From the NCBI GenBank assembly GCA_944390005.1, contig CALXOJ010000011.1, forward strand, positions 1 through 56,320: a stretch of DNA of 56,320 bases, read 5' to 3'. The position numbers and the translations under genes are program-made. Numbering within the stretch: the stretch's first letter is position 1; each line of letters starts with the position of its first letter. The DNA comes from an uncultured Spirochaetota bacterium. Its GTDB lineage: Bacteria; Spirochaetota; Spirochaetia; JAFGXN01. Under the pieces are notes generated by a model. The model was not told where the DNA came from and searched no databases. It saw only the letters and a list, made by a program, of their open reading frames with translations. This document shows, one piece after another, positions 34,504 to 42,150 of this stretch.

Positions 34504-35910
34504 ATGAGTGAAAATAAAATGGGAACGATGCCGGTCAACCGGCTTTTGGTTTCGATGTCTGTGCCGATGATGATTTCGATGTTGGTGCAGGCGCTTTACA
34601 ACATCGTCGACAGTATGTTTGTTGCAAAATTGAGCGAGAACGCGCTGACCGCCGTTTCTTTTGCTTTTCCTGTTCAATCGTTGATGATTGCAGTGGCGAC
34701 CGGAACCGGCGTTGGAGTCAACGCGCTGCTTTCCAAAAGTTTGGGAGAGAAAAACTTTGCGCAGGCGAACAAAGCGGCAAATAATGCGATTTTTTTGGCG
34801 TTCTGCAGCGCTGTTGTATTTGCTGTGGCAGGCTTTTTTCTCTCTCGTATTTTTTTCGAATTCCAAACCGATGTAGAAGAAATTGTCGATGGCGGAACCG
34901 CTTATTTGCAAATTTGTACGGTTTTCTCCTTTGGAATGTTTTTTCAGATTATGGCGGAACGGCTTTTGCAGTCAACAGGAAAAACTTTTTACACGATGAT
35001 TACGCAAATCACCGGAGCCGTGATAAACATCATCCTCGATCCGATTTTGATTTTCGGTCTTATCGGATTTCCAAAAATGGGTGTCGCCGGAGCGGCTGTT
35101 GCAACGGTTATCGGACAGACTGCCGCCGCCGTGTTAGCCGTCGTTTTTAATAAAACTCACAATCATGAAATCAGCGTTTCGCTGCGCGGGTATCGGCCTG
35201 ATGCGCACATTATCGGCCGTATTTACTCCGTCGGCATTCCGTCGATTATTTTGGCGGCCATCGGCTCTGTCATGACTTTCGGCATGAACAAAATTTTGAC
35301 GCTTTTTTCGACAACGGCTGTTGCCGTTTTCGGTGTTTACTTCAAATTACAAAGTTTTGTTTTTCTGCCGGTTTTCGGTTTGAATAACGGAATGGTTCCG
35401 ATTTTAGCGTACAATTATGGCGCCGCTAAACCGGACCGCATTATTCATACGATTAAATTGAGCGTTGTTTATGCGGTTATTCTGATGATTATCGGATTTG
35501 CTGTTTTTCAACTGATTCCCGTTCCTTTGCTGAAAATTTTCAACGCCTCCGAAACGATGATTTCCATCGGGGTGCCGGCGCTGCGCATTATCGCTGTGCA
35601 CTTTTTGGTCGCCGGATTCAGTATTGTCAGCATCTCCGTGTTGCAGGCATTTTCTCACGGTTTTCTTAGCTTAACGGTTTCGCTTATCCGTCAAATGGTC
35701 ATCCTTTTGCCGGCTGCCTATCTTCTTTCGCTGTCGGGAAATGTCAACAACATTTGGTGGGCGTTTCCGATTGCCGAAGCCGTAGCGGTGATTCTCTGCG
35801 GATCGTTTGTCTTGCATGTTTACAAAAAAGAAATTCTTCCTTTGTTCCGGCAGAATGCGGAAACCGCCGGGAGTGAGGAAAGGCGGGAGACCGGAAAGTC
35901 ACCGTATTGA
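34504..35910 (+). CDS. MATE-family multidrug/metabolite exporter
   Basis: 468 residues, about twelve hydrophobic helices. MPVNRLLVSMSVPMMISML and LYNIVDSMFVAKLSENALTA near the N-terminus and the repeated half (HIIGRIYSVGIPSIILAAIG) are typical of MATE antiporters, which export cationic compounds using Na+ or H+. The last about 19 residues (FRQNAETAGSEERRETGKS) do not look like a MATE tail: they are encoded by a 71-bp repeat found again at 39209. The natural stop was probably displaced when the repeat arrived. GAGGA precedes the ATG at 34504. Confidence 0.88.
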   Translation: MSENKMGTMPVNRLLVSMSVPMMISMLVQALYNIVDSMFVAKLSENALTAVSFAFPVQSLMIAVATGTGVGVNALLSKSLGEKNFAQANKAANNAIFLAFCSAVVFAVAGFFLSRIFFEFQTDVEEIVDGGTAYLQICTVFSFGMFFQIMAERLLQSTGKTFYTMITQITGAVINIILDPILIFGLIGFPKMGVAGAAVATVIGQTAAAVLAVVFNKTHNHEISVSLRGYRPDAHIIGRIYSVGIPSIILAAIGSVMTFGMNKILTLFSTTAVAVFGVYFKLQSFVFLPVFGLNNGMVPILAYNYGAAKPDRIIHTIKLSVVYAVILMIIGFAVFQLIPVPLLKIFNASETMISIGVPALRIIAVHFLVAGFSIVSISVLQAFSHGFLSLTVSLIRQMVILLPAAYLLSLSGNVNNIWWAFPIAEAVAVILCGSFVLHVYKKEILPLFRQNAETAGSEERRETGKSPY

Positions 35911-35911
35911 A
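35841..35911 (+). repeat. 71-bp direct repeat, copy 1
   Basis: From TTTGTTCCGGCAG to ACCGTATTGAA. It differs from copy 2 (39209-39279) at only a few bases near GGGAGACCGG versus GGGAGGAGGG. It supplies the C-terminal codons and stop of the MATE gene. Confidence 0.9.
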
Positions 35912-36033
35912 CTTTGGTTCCGTTTGGGAAAAGCGTTCCGGTCGTTTTTGACCGTTTCAGTTTGATTTTTGCTTCGCCTTCCCGTTGCGGATGACTTCGG
36001 TTAAATCGGCATAAAACTGTTTGCGCTTTCCGT

Positions 36034-36189
36034 TTTCCGGGCGCGCGCCCCGCAGGCGGGGCGCCGGGCTTTCCGCTGCAATTCGCGGCCTCCCGCGCCG
36101 TCCCCCCGCGGCAAAGCTGCCCGCTTTGCCCCGCACCGCCTTTCCGTCGGCCGCTCATTTCCGCTCCAATCCCTTGCGCCTTCGGCAGC
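36034..36189. repeat. G+C-rich dispersed repeat, copy A
   Basis: Begins TTTCCGGGCGCGCGCCCC and shares blocks such as GCCGGGCTTTCCGCTGC, CGGCAAAGCTGC and CATTTCCGCTCCAATCCC with copy B at 56090-56239. Contains a strong hairpin (GCGCCCCGC, GCGGGGCGC). No coding function is apparent. Confidence 0.85.
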
Positions 36190-36199
36190 TCTGACGGCC

Positions 36200-36360
36200 G
36201 TTTGCGGGTCTGCCGCCTTTTAACGCGGCATTCTGACTTCGGCAGGATTTTGAATCTTTTGAGAGTCTGCTGTCTTTTAATGCGGCGGTTTGACTTCGGC
36301 TGCAGCTACGGTCTTTGAAGATCTGCCGCCTTCAACGCCGGGTTTTGTGCCTTTGGTCAG
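36200..36360. repeat. Degenerate ~55-bp tandem units
   Basis: Three imperfect units share CTGCCGCCTTTTAACGC / CTGCTGTCTTTTAATGC / CTGCCGCCTTCAACGC. Parts of them (CAGGATTTTGAATC, CCTCAACGCCG, TATGCCTTT-like) reappear at 38634-38695 on the far side of the NgoMIV-like system. Confidence 0.6.
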
Positions 36361-36378
36361 AAGAAATCGTATCAGCCA

Positions 36379-37260
36379 TTATACAGCTAAATCCAACGGG
36401 AGATCGGAAATATCTTTCAGCCGCTTTCCTTGAACCAGCGTTTCTAAAGTTTCAGTAGCATCTTCGGAAGCCACTTCCTTGACCGCGCGAATCAGTTCAT
36501 AAAGAGCAAAATGATAAACACAGTCAATATCACCTGTTCCCAAGGCGAGAGAAGCAAGCCGACCTGGCATTGGCTCCGCTGTCACTACAACGATATGAGG
36601 CAGATGTCCTTTTCTATTGCGAATTAAATTCAATGCTTCAGTCCGGCTGTTTTGCGCCCGGTCGCTCCGCATGGTATACTTGGCGGATACGCTGGCGTGG
36701 AGTAGTGGTTTTCCACCGTTTGACTTGCGAATATCCGCCATTTTGCTGACATCGTCATCAACAATGCACTGAGTAGCGTTGATTTCGTTATCTTCGTATA
36801 GATCTCGGTAAATGACCACATCCGGCGCAACTAAGTAGTCGTTTCCCAATGCAGCGGCTAACTGAGCGTTCTGTACTGTAAGCTCATTCAAGTACGCCAG
36901 ATGCTCATACTGTGCAAAATCGCTGGTTTTTAGCTTGTTATTATTGCCGAGCTGAAGTATTGTCCAACGTCCGGGACGGAGGTTTTGAAAGTGCGGAAAA
37001 GTTTCCTGTAAGAAATCCATTGTTAAAGTCTCAAATTGCTTGCCAAGCGTTTGTCCGGAAATTTTATCCACCGTAGAAACCGCATGATTCTGCTCATCGA
37101 CCAGAATATCAACAATTCTGCGGGAAATCGCCTTGGATCCCCGGCTGCTGGTATCAGCGTTGGACGCTACGCCAGCCGATGTCAGGGTTAGTGTATTCGT
37201 TTCAAACAACTGCCTGTGAAAGTGAAATCTTGCGTTTGCAATCAGCGCATCCATACTCAA
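36379..37260 (-). CDS. NgoMIV-like type II restriction endonuclease (predicted GCCGGC)
   Basis: 293 residues. Long stretches match what I recall of R.NgoMIV, including the C-terminus GKRLKDISDLPLDLAV, TRSDRAQN-type text (YTMRSDRAQNSRTEALN) and ALGTGDIDCVYHFALYEL. The nuclease residues are the Asp of LVAPDVVIYRD, the Lys of SVSAKYTMRS and the Glu of SRTEAL. NgoMIV is a tetrameric enzyme that cuts G^CCGGC. The start may be the TTG at 37260 or the ATG at 37254 with GGAG upstream; both overlap the end of the methylase gene, so the nuclease is made after its antidote. Confidence 0.93.
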   Translation of the reverse strand: MSMDALIANARFHFHRQLFETNTLTLTSAGVASNADTSSRGSKAISRRIVDILVDEQNHAVSTVDKISGQTLGKQFETLTMDFLQETFPHFQNLRPGRWTILQLGNNNKLKTSDFAQYEHLAYLNELTVQNAQLAAALGNDYLVAPDVVIYRDLYEDNEINATQCIVDDDVSKMADIRKSNGGKPLLHASVSAKYTMRSDRAQNSRTEALNLIRNRKGHLPHIVVVTAEPMPGRLASLALGTGDIDCVYHFALYELIRAVKEVASEDATETLETLVQGKRLKDISDLPLDLAV

Positions 37261-38248
37261 GACACTCCTTAATTTTTTCTCCTACTGCTAGGGCAACCGG
37301 GGGCGGAAAGGCGTTGCCAATCATGCGGCAAGCCACCGTTTTCCGATTGCCAAACGTCCATGTATCCGGGAATCCCTGAATCCTAGCCATCATCCGGCTT
37401 GTCAAGCGGGGCATTCCATCGAATCCGGCAGTCGGCGCTTCGTTGGCAATCCCACGGCCATCAACTCCAAGTTCAGCCCATGCATTTCTGGCTCGTGTGG
37501 GACCGAGATCGGGGCCTCCATGCTTTTTTGATCCGCCGACCAAGGTAGGGGCAATCCGATTGGCGTGAGCAGCCCACTCCTTCGCTTTCTCCCATCCATT
37601 TTCAGCCATTAAGTCATATAGCACTTTTCCAACTGTAGATGCGCTATTCGGCTTTTCTTCGGGATATACAAATGCGCCAATTTGGTCTTTCCGTATCCCG
37701 ACAATTACAACCCTTGGGCGTAGCTGCGGAATACCAAAATTGGATGCGTTGAGCAACTTAATGTGCGTGACATAGCCTAGTTTCGTGATTTCGGAAAAGA
37801 TATGCTCCCTGTATTCATCAAATCCAGAATCCAAGAATCCGCGCACATTTTCCAGCATAACTGCTCTTGGTTTGATTTCTTCAACAAGCCGGATCGCTTC
37901 CGGAAACAAATCACGTTCATCATCTTTCCCAAGCTGTTTGCCGGCAACAGAAAAGGGCGGACAAGGAACGCCGCCAGCAAGTAAATCTACGCCCCGATAT
38001 GGGAGCCCGTCAAAATCACGGACGTCGGCACAAATAACATTCCATTCCGGACGGTTTTCCTTTAAAATCTTACAGTAGTCAGCTTCATATTCCACAAGGG
38101 CGACGTGAACAAAGCCCGCCATAGCAAGACCAAGAGCCTGTCCGCCTGCTCCGGCGCAGATCTCAACACAGGTCAAAGGGGAGGACATAAATTGATCTCT
38201 CTTGGTAATTTCGTAAAACGGGGAACCTTTTGTGTTATTTGTGTTCAT
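37202..38248 (-). CDS. Cytosine-5 DNA methyltransferase, partner of the NgoMIV-like nuclease
   Basis: 348 residues. Motif I VEICAGAGGQALGLAMAGF, motif IV GGVPCPPFSVAG with the catalytic Cys, motif VI ENVRGFLDSGF, motif VIII RPRVVIVGI and motif X IGNAFPPPVALAVG. It protects host sites, presumably GCCGGC, by making 5-methylcytosine. Two starts are possible: ATG 38248 (adds 20 unusual residues) and ATG 38188 (MSSPLTCVEI) with AAGAGAG upstream, which fits the family better. The 280-bp A+T-rich region upstream contains no controller (C) protein that I can see. Confidence 0.93.
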   Translation of the reverse strand: MNTNNTKGSPFYEITKRDQFMSSPLTCVEICAGAGGQALGLAMAGFVHVALVEYEADYCKILKENRPEWNVICADVRDFDGLPYRGVDLLAGGVPCPPFSVAGKQLGKDDERDLFPEAIRLVEEIKPRAVMLENVRGFLDSGFDEYREHIFSEITKLGYVTHIKLLNASNFGIPQLRPRVVIVGIRKDQIGAFVYPEEKPNSASTVGKVLYDLMAENGWEKAKEWAAHANRIAPTLVGGSKKHGGPDLGPTRARNAWAELGVDGRGIANEAPTAGFDGMPRLTSRMMARIQGFPDTWTFGNRKTVACRMIGNAFPPPVALAVGEKIKECLEYGCADCKRKISLSQAVV

Positions 38249-38534
38249 TACTGTCAGTAAACTCCATAATTTTGCCTATAGCGTAAAATAGGGGCAACAG
38301 ATTTTATGCGGGATTTCCCTTGAATCGAACTCGGCCGCCTCATTTGTGTGAGTACATTAAAGTTAATTCTATCACATTTCTTCTTGATCCGATTCATTTC
38401 CCTATTTATCAGTATTCTATAGCTTATCAGCATAACAAAATCTTCATTTATTCTCGAATTTACTCTTATTGTAGCACCAAAGGCACTAAAATTCAAGATA
38501 ATCTCATAAACATCCGTTTATAGACCCTCCCCAT
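38249..38534. other. A+T-rich stretch upstream of the methyltransferase
   Basis: No gene is supported on either strand. Short frames here have no ribosome-binding site and poor codon use. It presumably carries the promoter of the NgoMIV-like operon, but I could not fix it with confidence. Confidence 0.5.
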
Positions 38535-38558
38535 TTGGCGATGCGCAGAAGGCGGCAA

Positions 38559-38624
38559 TTAAACAGGCGGCGCAGGGCGCACCAGATCAATGACCGCGCC
38601 GTCATGGCCGCCTATGGTTTCAGT
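38559..38624 (+). pseudogene. Relic of the C-terminal end of an MmeI-like (type IIL) enzyme
   Basis: The translated text RRRAHQINDRAVMAAYGF matches the conserved C-terminal end of MmeI-type methyltransferases (...LRKAHQxNDRAVMxAYGF). What precedes it is frameshifted (GDAQKAAIKQAAQGAPDQ then stop in another frame), and what follows is repeat-like sequence related to 36240. It is only a scar of the original gene. Confidence 0.6.
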
Positions 38625-38630
38625 TTGAAG

Positions 38631-38700
38631 CAGGATTTTGAATTTTCTGAGAATCCGCCGCCCTCAACGCCGTATTTTATGCCTTTTCCTGCAACCTTTG
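38631..38700. repeat. Degenerate repeat related to 36240-36360
   Basis: CAGGATTTTGAATTTTCTGA and CGCCCTCAACGCCGTATTTT resemble sequences in the tandem units on the other flank of the NgoMIV-like system. Confidence 0.5.
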
Positions 38701-38759
38701 TTCCCGCTTGGGACGGCGGCAAACGCTTTATTTCTCACTGACAAACGCCTCATTTCTCA

Positions 38760-39269
38760 GTGAGAAATTTTAAAAACTCACTGAGTTTTTGGCAAAGTCC
38801 GGAAGTTCAGATTTCCGTCATTATTGTGGAGTTCTACCGCCTGCGGTTTCCCATCGACACGGGAAGCGAACACCTCAAACTGGAACTTTCCGTTGCCGCC
38901 GGTGAAATCGTTGGCCTGCTTTACGACGCCTTCGCCGCACAGTACGCCGATCCCGAAAGCGAAACGGCGCTCAAAAGTCTCAACGTGCTCTGCGTCCGCC
39001 ACGTGTTCTGCCTTTATGCGGAAGATGCCAGCGTTTTCGGCCGCCGCGGAATCTTCCACGATTATTTACAGGAATTTGACGTGCGGAAAATCAGACGGGC
39101 GGTGATTGATCTTTTTAAAATTCTTGACACGCCGCCGGATAAACGCAATCCGTATCTGAAAGACGACAATCCGGCGTTGGCGGCCTTTCCTTATGTCAAC
39201 GGCGGACTTTTGTTCCGGCAGAATGCGGAAACCGCCGGGAGTGAGGAAAGGCGGGAGGAGGGAAAGTGA
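38760..39269 (+). pseudogene. Relic of the helical-spacer region of an MmeI-like enzyme
   Basis: The frame encodes EFYRLRFPIDTGSEHLKLEL, AGEIVGLLYDAFAAQYADPE, LNVLCVRHVFCLYAEDASVF and DDNPALAAFPYVNGGL, the order found between nuclease and methylase domains in MmeI-type (type IIL) restriction-modification proteins, which normally have about 900-1,000 residues. The N-terminal nuclease part and the whole methyltransferase part are missing. The homology stops at VNGGL, exactly where the 71-bp repeat begins (39209), and the repeat supplies a foreign tail and the stop. It is a gene truncated by the repeat. Confidence 0.8.
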
Positions 39270-39279
39270 CCGTATTGAA
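39209..39279 (+). repeat. 71-bp direct repeat, copy 2
   Basis: From TTTGTTCCGGCAG to ACCGTATTGAA. It ends the MmeI relic and its last bases form the TTGAAA used as -35 of the following methylase gene. Confidence 0.9.
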
Positions 39280-39304
39280 ATTCAATTCCGTTTTGATATA
39301 TAAT
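39275..39304 (+). promoter_or_regulatory. Promoter of the second restriction-modification system
   Basis: TTGAAA (39275-39280), 18 bp, TATAAT (39299-39304). The -35 overlaps the end of the 71-bp repeat. Confidence 0.55.
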
Positions 39305-39321
39305 CTGAATGGGAGTTTGTC

Positions 39322-40551
39322 GTGAATTTATTATCTTTATTTTCCGGGTGCGGAGGTATGGATATAGGCTTTGAAGGGGATTTTCAGTGTTTAAGAAAAT
39401 CCATTAATACGGAAATTCATTCTGATTGGATAAAAGAATCGAAAGGGGATTGGGTAATCGTAAAACCGACACAATTTACGACAGTTTTTGCAAATGACAT
39501 TAAACCCGATGCGAAAACAGCATGGGTTTCTTATTTTAAGCGAAGGAAAAAAAACGCCGGAACAATTTATCATGTGGATAGTATTGTTGATTTGGTAAAA
39601 CAAGAGAAGCTGGGCGTTCATATTTTCCCCCGTCAAATTGATATTGTTACAGGCGGCTTTCCTTGTCAGGATTTTTCTGTTGCCGGAAAACGGTTGGGAT
39701 TTAATTCTCAAAAAAGCCATTTGGGCGGAAGACTGAAACAGGACGCTCCTTCAATGGAAAGCCGCGGGCAGTTATATATGTGGATGAAAGAGGTTGTAAC
39801 CATAGTTCAACCGAAATTGTTTATAGCCGAAAATGTTAAAGGTCTGGTGAATTTAGAAAATGTAAAAGAAATTATTGAGTCGGATTTTGCGGAAGCGGGA
39901 AACGGCGGTTATCTTGTTGTTCCGGCAAAAGTATTATATGCTCCTGAATACGGCGTTCCTCAATCAAGAGAGCGCGTCATTTTTTTCGGATTTAAGAAAA
40001 ATGCGTTAAATGCAGAAGCTTTACGTGCGCTTACGCAATCTGAAATTCCCGATCAGTATGATCCTTATCCGCCTAAAACACATGGCGGAAAACTGTTGCC
40101 GTTCGTTACTTGTCAGGACGCATTTGTCGGGTTGGAGGAACCGGAAAAATCATCTGATTTGGCGCAAAAGAATTATTCAAAGGCAAAATACATGGGAAAA
40201 CATTGCCAAGGGCAAATTGAAATAAAAATGAATGGCGTAAGTCCCGCAATAAGATCGGAACATCACGGAAATATAGAATTCCGTCGATTAAGAGCCGATC
40301 ACGGCGGAATTCTATTCGAAGAGTTAAACAAAGGGCTGGAAGAAAGACGTTTATCCGTCCGGGAATGCGCCAGAATTCAAACTTTTCCGGATGATTATGA
40401 ATTTATTTTGCCGAAAACAAATGATCAGAAAAATGTTTCGGCAAGCGATGCGTATAAATTAATAGGAAATGCGGTTCCGTGTGTTTTGGCTTATAATATA
40501 GCCAAAAACATTGAAAAGAAATGGAATCTTTTTTTTAAGGAATCAAAATGA
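39322..40551 (+). CDS. Cytosine-5 DNA methyltransferase of a second type II system
   Basis: 409 residues from a GTG with GGGAG 6 nt upstream. Motif I LSLFSGCGGMDIGFEG, motif IV TGGFPCQDFSVAGKRLGF with the catalytic Cys, motif VI FIAENVKGL, motif VIII SRERVIFFGF and motif X IGNAVPCVLAYNIAK. Between I and IV there is a longer insert than usual. It makes 5-methylcytosine at an unknown site. The region is clearly richer in A+T than its neighbours, which argues for recent transfer. The stop overlaps the nuclease start (ATGA). Confidence 0.92.
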   Translation: MNLLSLFSGCGGMDIGFEGDFQCLRKSINTEIHSDWIKESKGDWVIVKPTQFTTVFANDIKPDAKTAWVSYFKRRKKNAGTIYHVDSIVDLVKQEKLGVHIFPRQIDIVTGGFPCQDFSVAGKRLGFNSQKSHLGGRLKQDAPSMESRGQLYMWMKEVVTIVQPKLFIAENVKGLVNLENVKEIIESDFAEAGNGGYLVVPAKVLYAPEYGVPQSRERVIFFGFKKNALNAEALRALTQSEIPDQYDPYPPKTHGGKLLPFVTCQDAFVGLEEPEKSSDLAQKNYSKAKYMGKHCQGQIEIKMNGVSPAIRSEHHGNIEFRRLRADHGGILFEELNKGLEERRLSVRECARIQTFPDDYEFILPKTNDQKNVSASDAYKLIGNAVPCVLAYNIAKNIEKKWNLFFKESK

Positions 40552-41591
40552 TTTTTTCAGAAAATCCAAATCCCCCGAAATCGGAGTTTCAGAAACTGAT
40601 TCACAATATGGACGACCTGCTGAATAAAGACGCATTGTCGCGTGAGGATTATTATGTTACAAGAAACGGACGATTATTGGAAGAAGATGTTTATTCCGCT
40701 GTCTGTCAATGTGCAAGAGGTACGGAATTTGAAAATACAATTTATTTGGTTTCTGGAGCGTCTTTTCCTGATATTGTAATTAATAAATTTTACGGAATAG
40801 AAGTCAAAAGTACCGGGAAAAATCATTGGACTTCTATCGGAAGCAGTATACTTGAATCAACCAGAAATGAAAGTGTAGAGCGAATTTATCTGACATTTGG
40901 AAAATTGGGACGTCCTGTAAAATTTTTATCAAGACCGTATGAAGAATGCTTGTCAGGGATTGCGGTTACTCATTATCCTAGGTATCAAATTGATATGCGT
41001 CTTCGCAGAGGAGAAACTATATTTGATAAAATCGGAATTCCTTACGATTCACTGAGGTTAATGGAAAATCCGATTGCGCCGGTGTCAAAATATTACAAAA
41101 GTAAATTAAAGAACGGAGAGAGTCTTTGGTGGACGGCAAATGAAAATGAGTCTGTGCCGCCGACTGTAAAATTATGGACGGCACTGTCTGCTTCGGAAAA
41201 AGAGTCTCTCGTGATCCAAGGGTATGCTTTTTTTCCTGAATTGTTTTCGGATAGCAGTAAAAAATATAATCGTTACGCATTATGGCTTGTTGTGCGAAAC
41301 GGAGTCGTTAATACCAATATACGCGACGGTTTTTCTGCCGGAGGGAAAATAAACTTGACCGTGAATGAAGAAACGTCGACAGTTTCCGCTACACTGGGAC
41401 GCGTATGTAAATATAAAGACGAAATCAAAAAAGTTATAAATTCAACAGACGAGGAAGTCTTAGAAGAACATTGGGGGGAACAGATTTCTGCCGACAGAAT
41501 TAAACAGTGGTGTCGGTTGGTTGTTGGACAGTTTAAAAATACTTGGGAATACGAACAGGTAAAAAAATTTTTGAATCAATATTTTAATTAA
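40548..41591 (+). CDS. Type II restriction endonuclease, PD-(D/E)XK type, specificity unknown
   Basis: 347 residues. SFPDIVINKFYGIEVKSTGK (about 77-96) is a textbook PD-x(n)-E-x-K nuclease site, preceded by a helical region with REDYYVTRNGRLLEEDVY. IGSSILESTRNESVERIYLTF continues the fold. The position, overlapping the methylase by 4 nt and followed by vsr, identifies it as the cognate nuclease. I do not recognise the recognition sequence. Its A+T-rich codon use matches the methylase and differs from the flanking core genes. Confidence 0.85.
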   Translation: MIFSENPNPPKSEFQKLIHNMDDLLNKDALSREDYYVTRNGRLLEEDVYSAVCQCARGTEFENTIYLVSGASFPDIVINKFYGIEVKSTGKNHWTSIGSSILESTRNESVERIYLTFGKLGRPVKFLSRPYEECLSGIAVTHYPRYQIDMRLRRGETIFDKIGIPYDSLRLMENPIAPVSKYYKSKLKNGESLWWTANENESVPPTVKLWTALSASEKESLVIQGYAFFPELFSDSSKKYNRYALWLVVRNGVVNTNIRDGFSAGGKINLTVNEETSTVSATLGRVCKYKDEIKKVINSTDEEVLEEHWGEQISADRIKQWCRLVVGQFKNTWEYEQVKKFLNQYFN

Positions 41592-41605
41592 AAGCAATCC
41601 GATAT

Positions 41606-42037
41606 ATGCGTTCTTTGACTGTTACTCATAAAATAATGTCTTCCATAAAATCCGAGAAAACAAAACCGGAAATGATTTTAAGATCAATGTTGTGGAAGAA
41701 AAATATGCGCTATAGAATAAACTATAAAATCCTTCCGGGGAAACCGGACATAGTTTTTACAAAGGCAAAGATTGCGATATTTTGTGATGGGGATTTTTGG
41801 CATGGACATAATTGGGCGGTCCGCGGTTTATCTTCTTTGTCCGAAGAATTATCCGAATACTCTGAATTTTGGCAGAAAAAAATTTTGGATAATGTAAGCC
41901 GGGATATTATCGTGACCGCCAAGCTTGAAGAAGAAGGATGGACGGTTTTACGGTTTTGGGAGAGTGAAATAAAAGAAACTCCCGAAAAATGCGTCGAAAA
42001 TATTTTAAAAGTTTATCAGGAAAAACGATTAAAATGA
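41606..42037 (+). CDS. vsr: Very short patch repair (Vsr-type) mismatch endonuclease
   Basis: 143 residues. LTVTHKIMSSIKSEKTKPEM, then YKILPGKPDIVFTKAKIAIF and CDGDFWHGHNW carry the catalytic Asp and His residues of the Vsr family; KLEEEGWTVLRFWESEI completes the fold. Vsr nicks next to T:G mismatches that arise when 5-methylcytosine deaminates at the methylase's sites. It starts 14 bp after the nuclease and has the same base composition, so the three genes form one transferred unit. The two Cys-rich zinc positions seen in E. coli Vsr are not evident. Confidence 0.92.
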   Translation: MRSLTVTHKIMSSIKSEKTKPEMILRSMLWKKNMRYRINYKILPGKPDIVFTKAKIAIFCDGDFWHGHNWAVRGLSSLSEELSEYSEFWQKKILDNVSRDIIVTAKLEEEGWTVLRFWESEIKETPEKCVENILKVYQEKRLK

Positions 42038-42104
42038 ACAATGAGCGTAAAAATTTATTTTGAATTTCTTAAAATACTCCCGTAAATTGAATTACAGGTT
42101 TCTA

Positions 42105-42133
42105 TTGCGAAGTTTTTCTGTTTCTGATATATA
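42105..42133 (+). promoter_or_regulatory. Promoter of the pyridoxal kinase gene
   Basis: TTGCGA (42105-42110), 17 bp, TATATA (42128-42133), with AGGAGG before the ATG at 42151. Confidence 0.55.
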
Positions 42134-42150
42134 CTGAATCAGGAGGAAAA

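Larger units (their letters stand above)
35912..36378. other. Gene-free stretch between MATE gene and restriction island
   Basis: No credible gene on either strand. It holds the G+C-rich dispersed repeat (36034-36189) and then three loosely related units of about 55 bp built around CTGCCGCCTTTTAACGCGGC and TTTGACTTCGGC (36200-36360). Confidence 0.7.

Noticed and set aside
38731-38767. 11-bp inverted repeat TTTCTCACTGA/TCAGTGAGAAA as a mobile-element end
   Set aside because: It could equally be a terminator-like hairpin; no transposase or target duplication is visible, so I make no claim.
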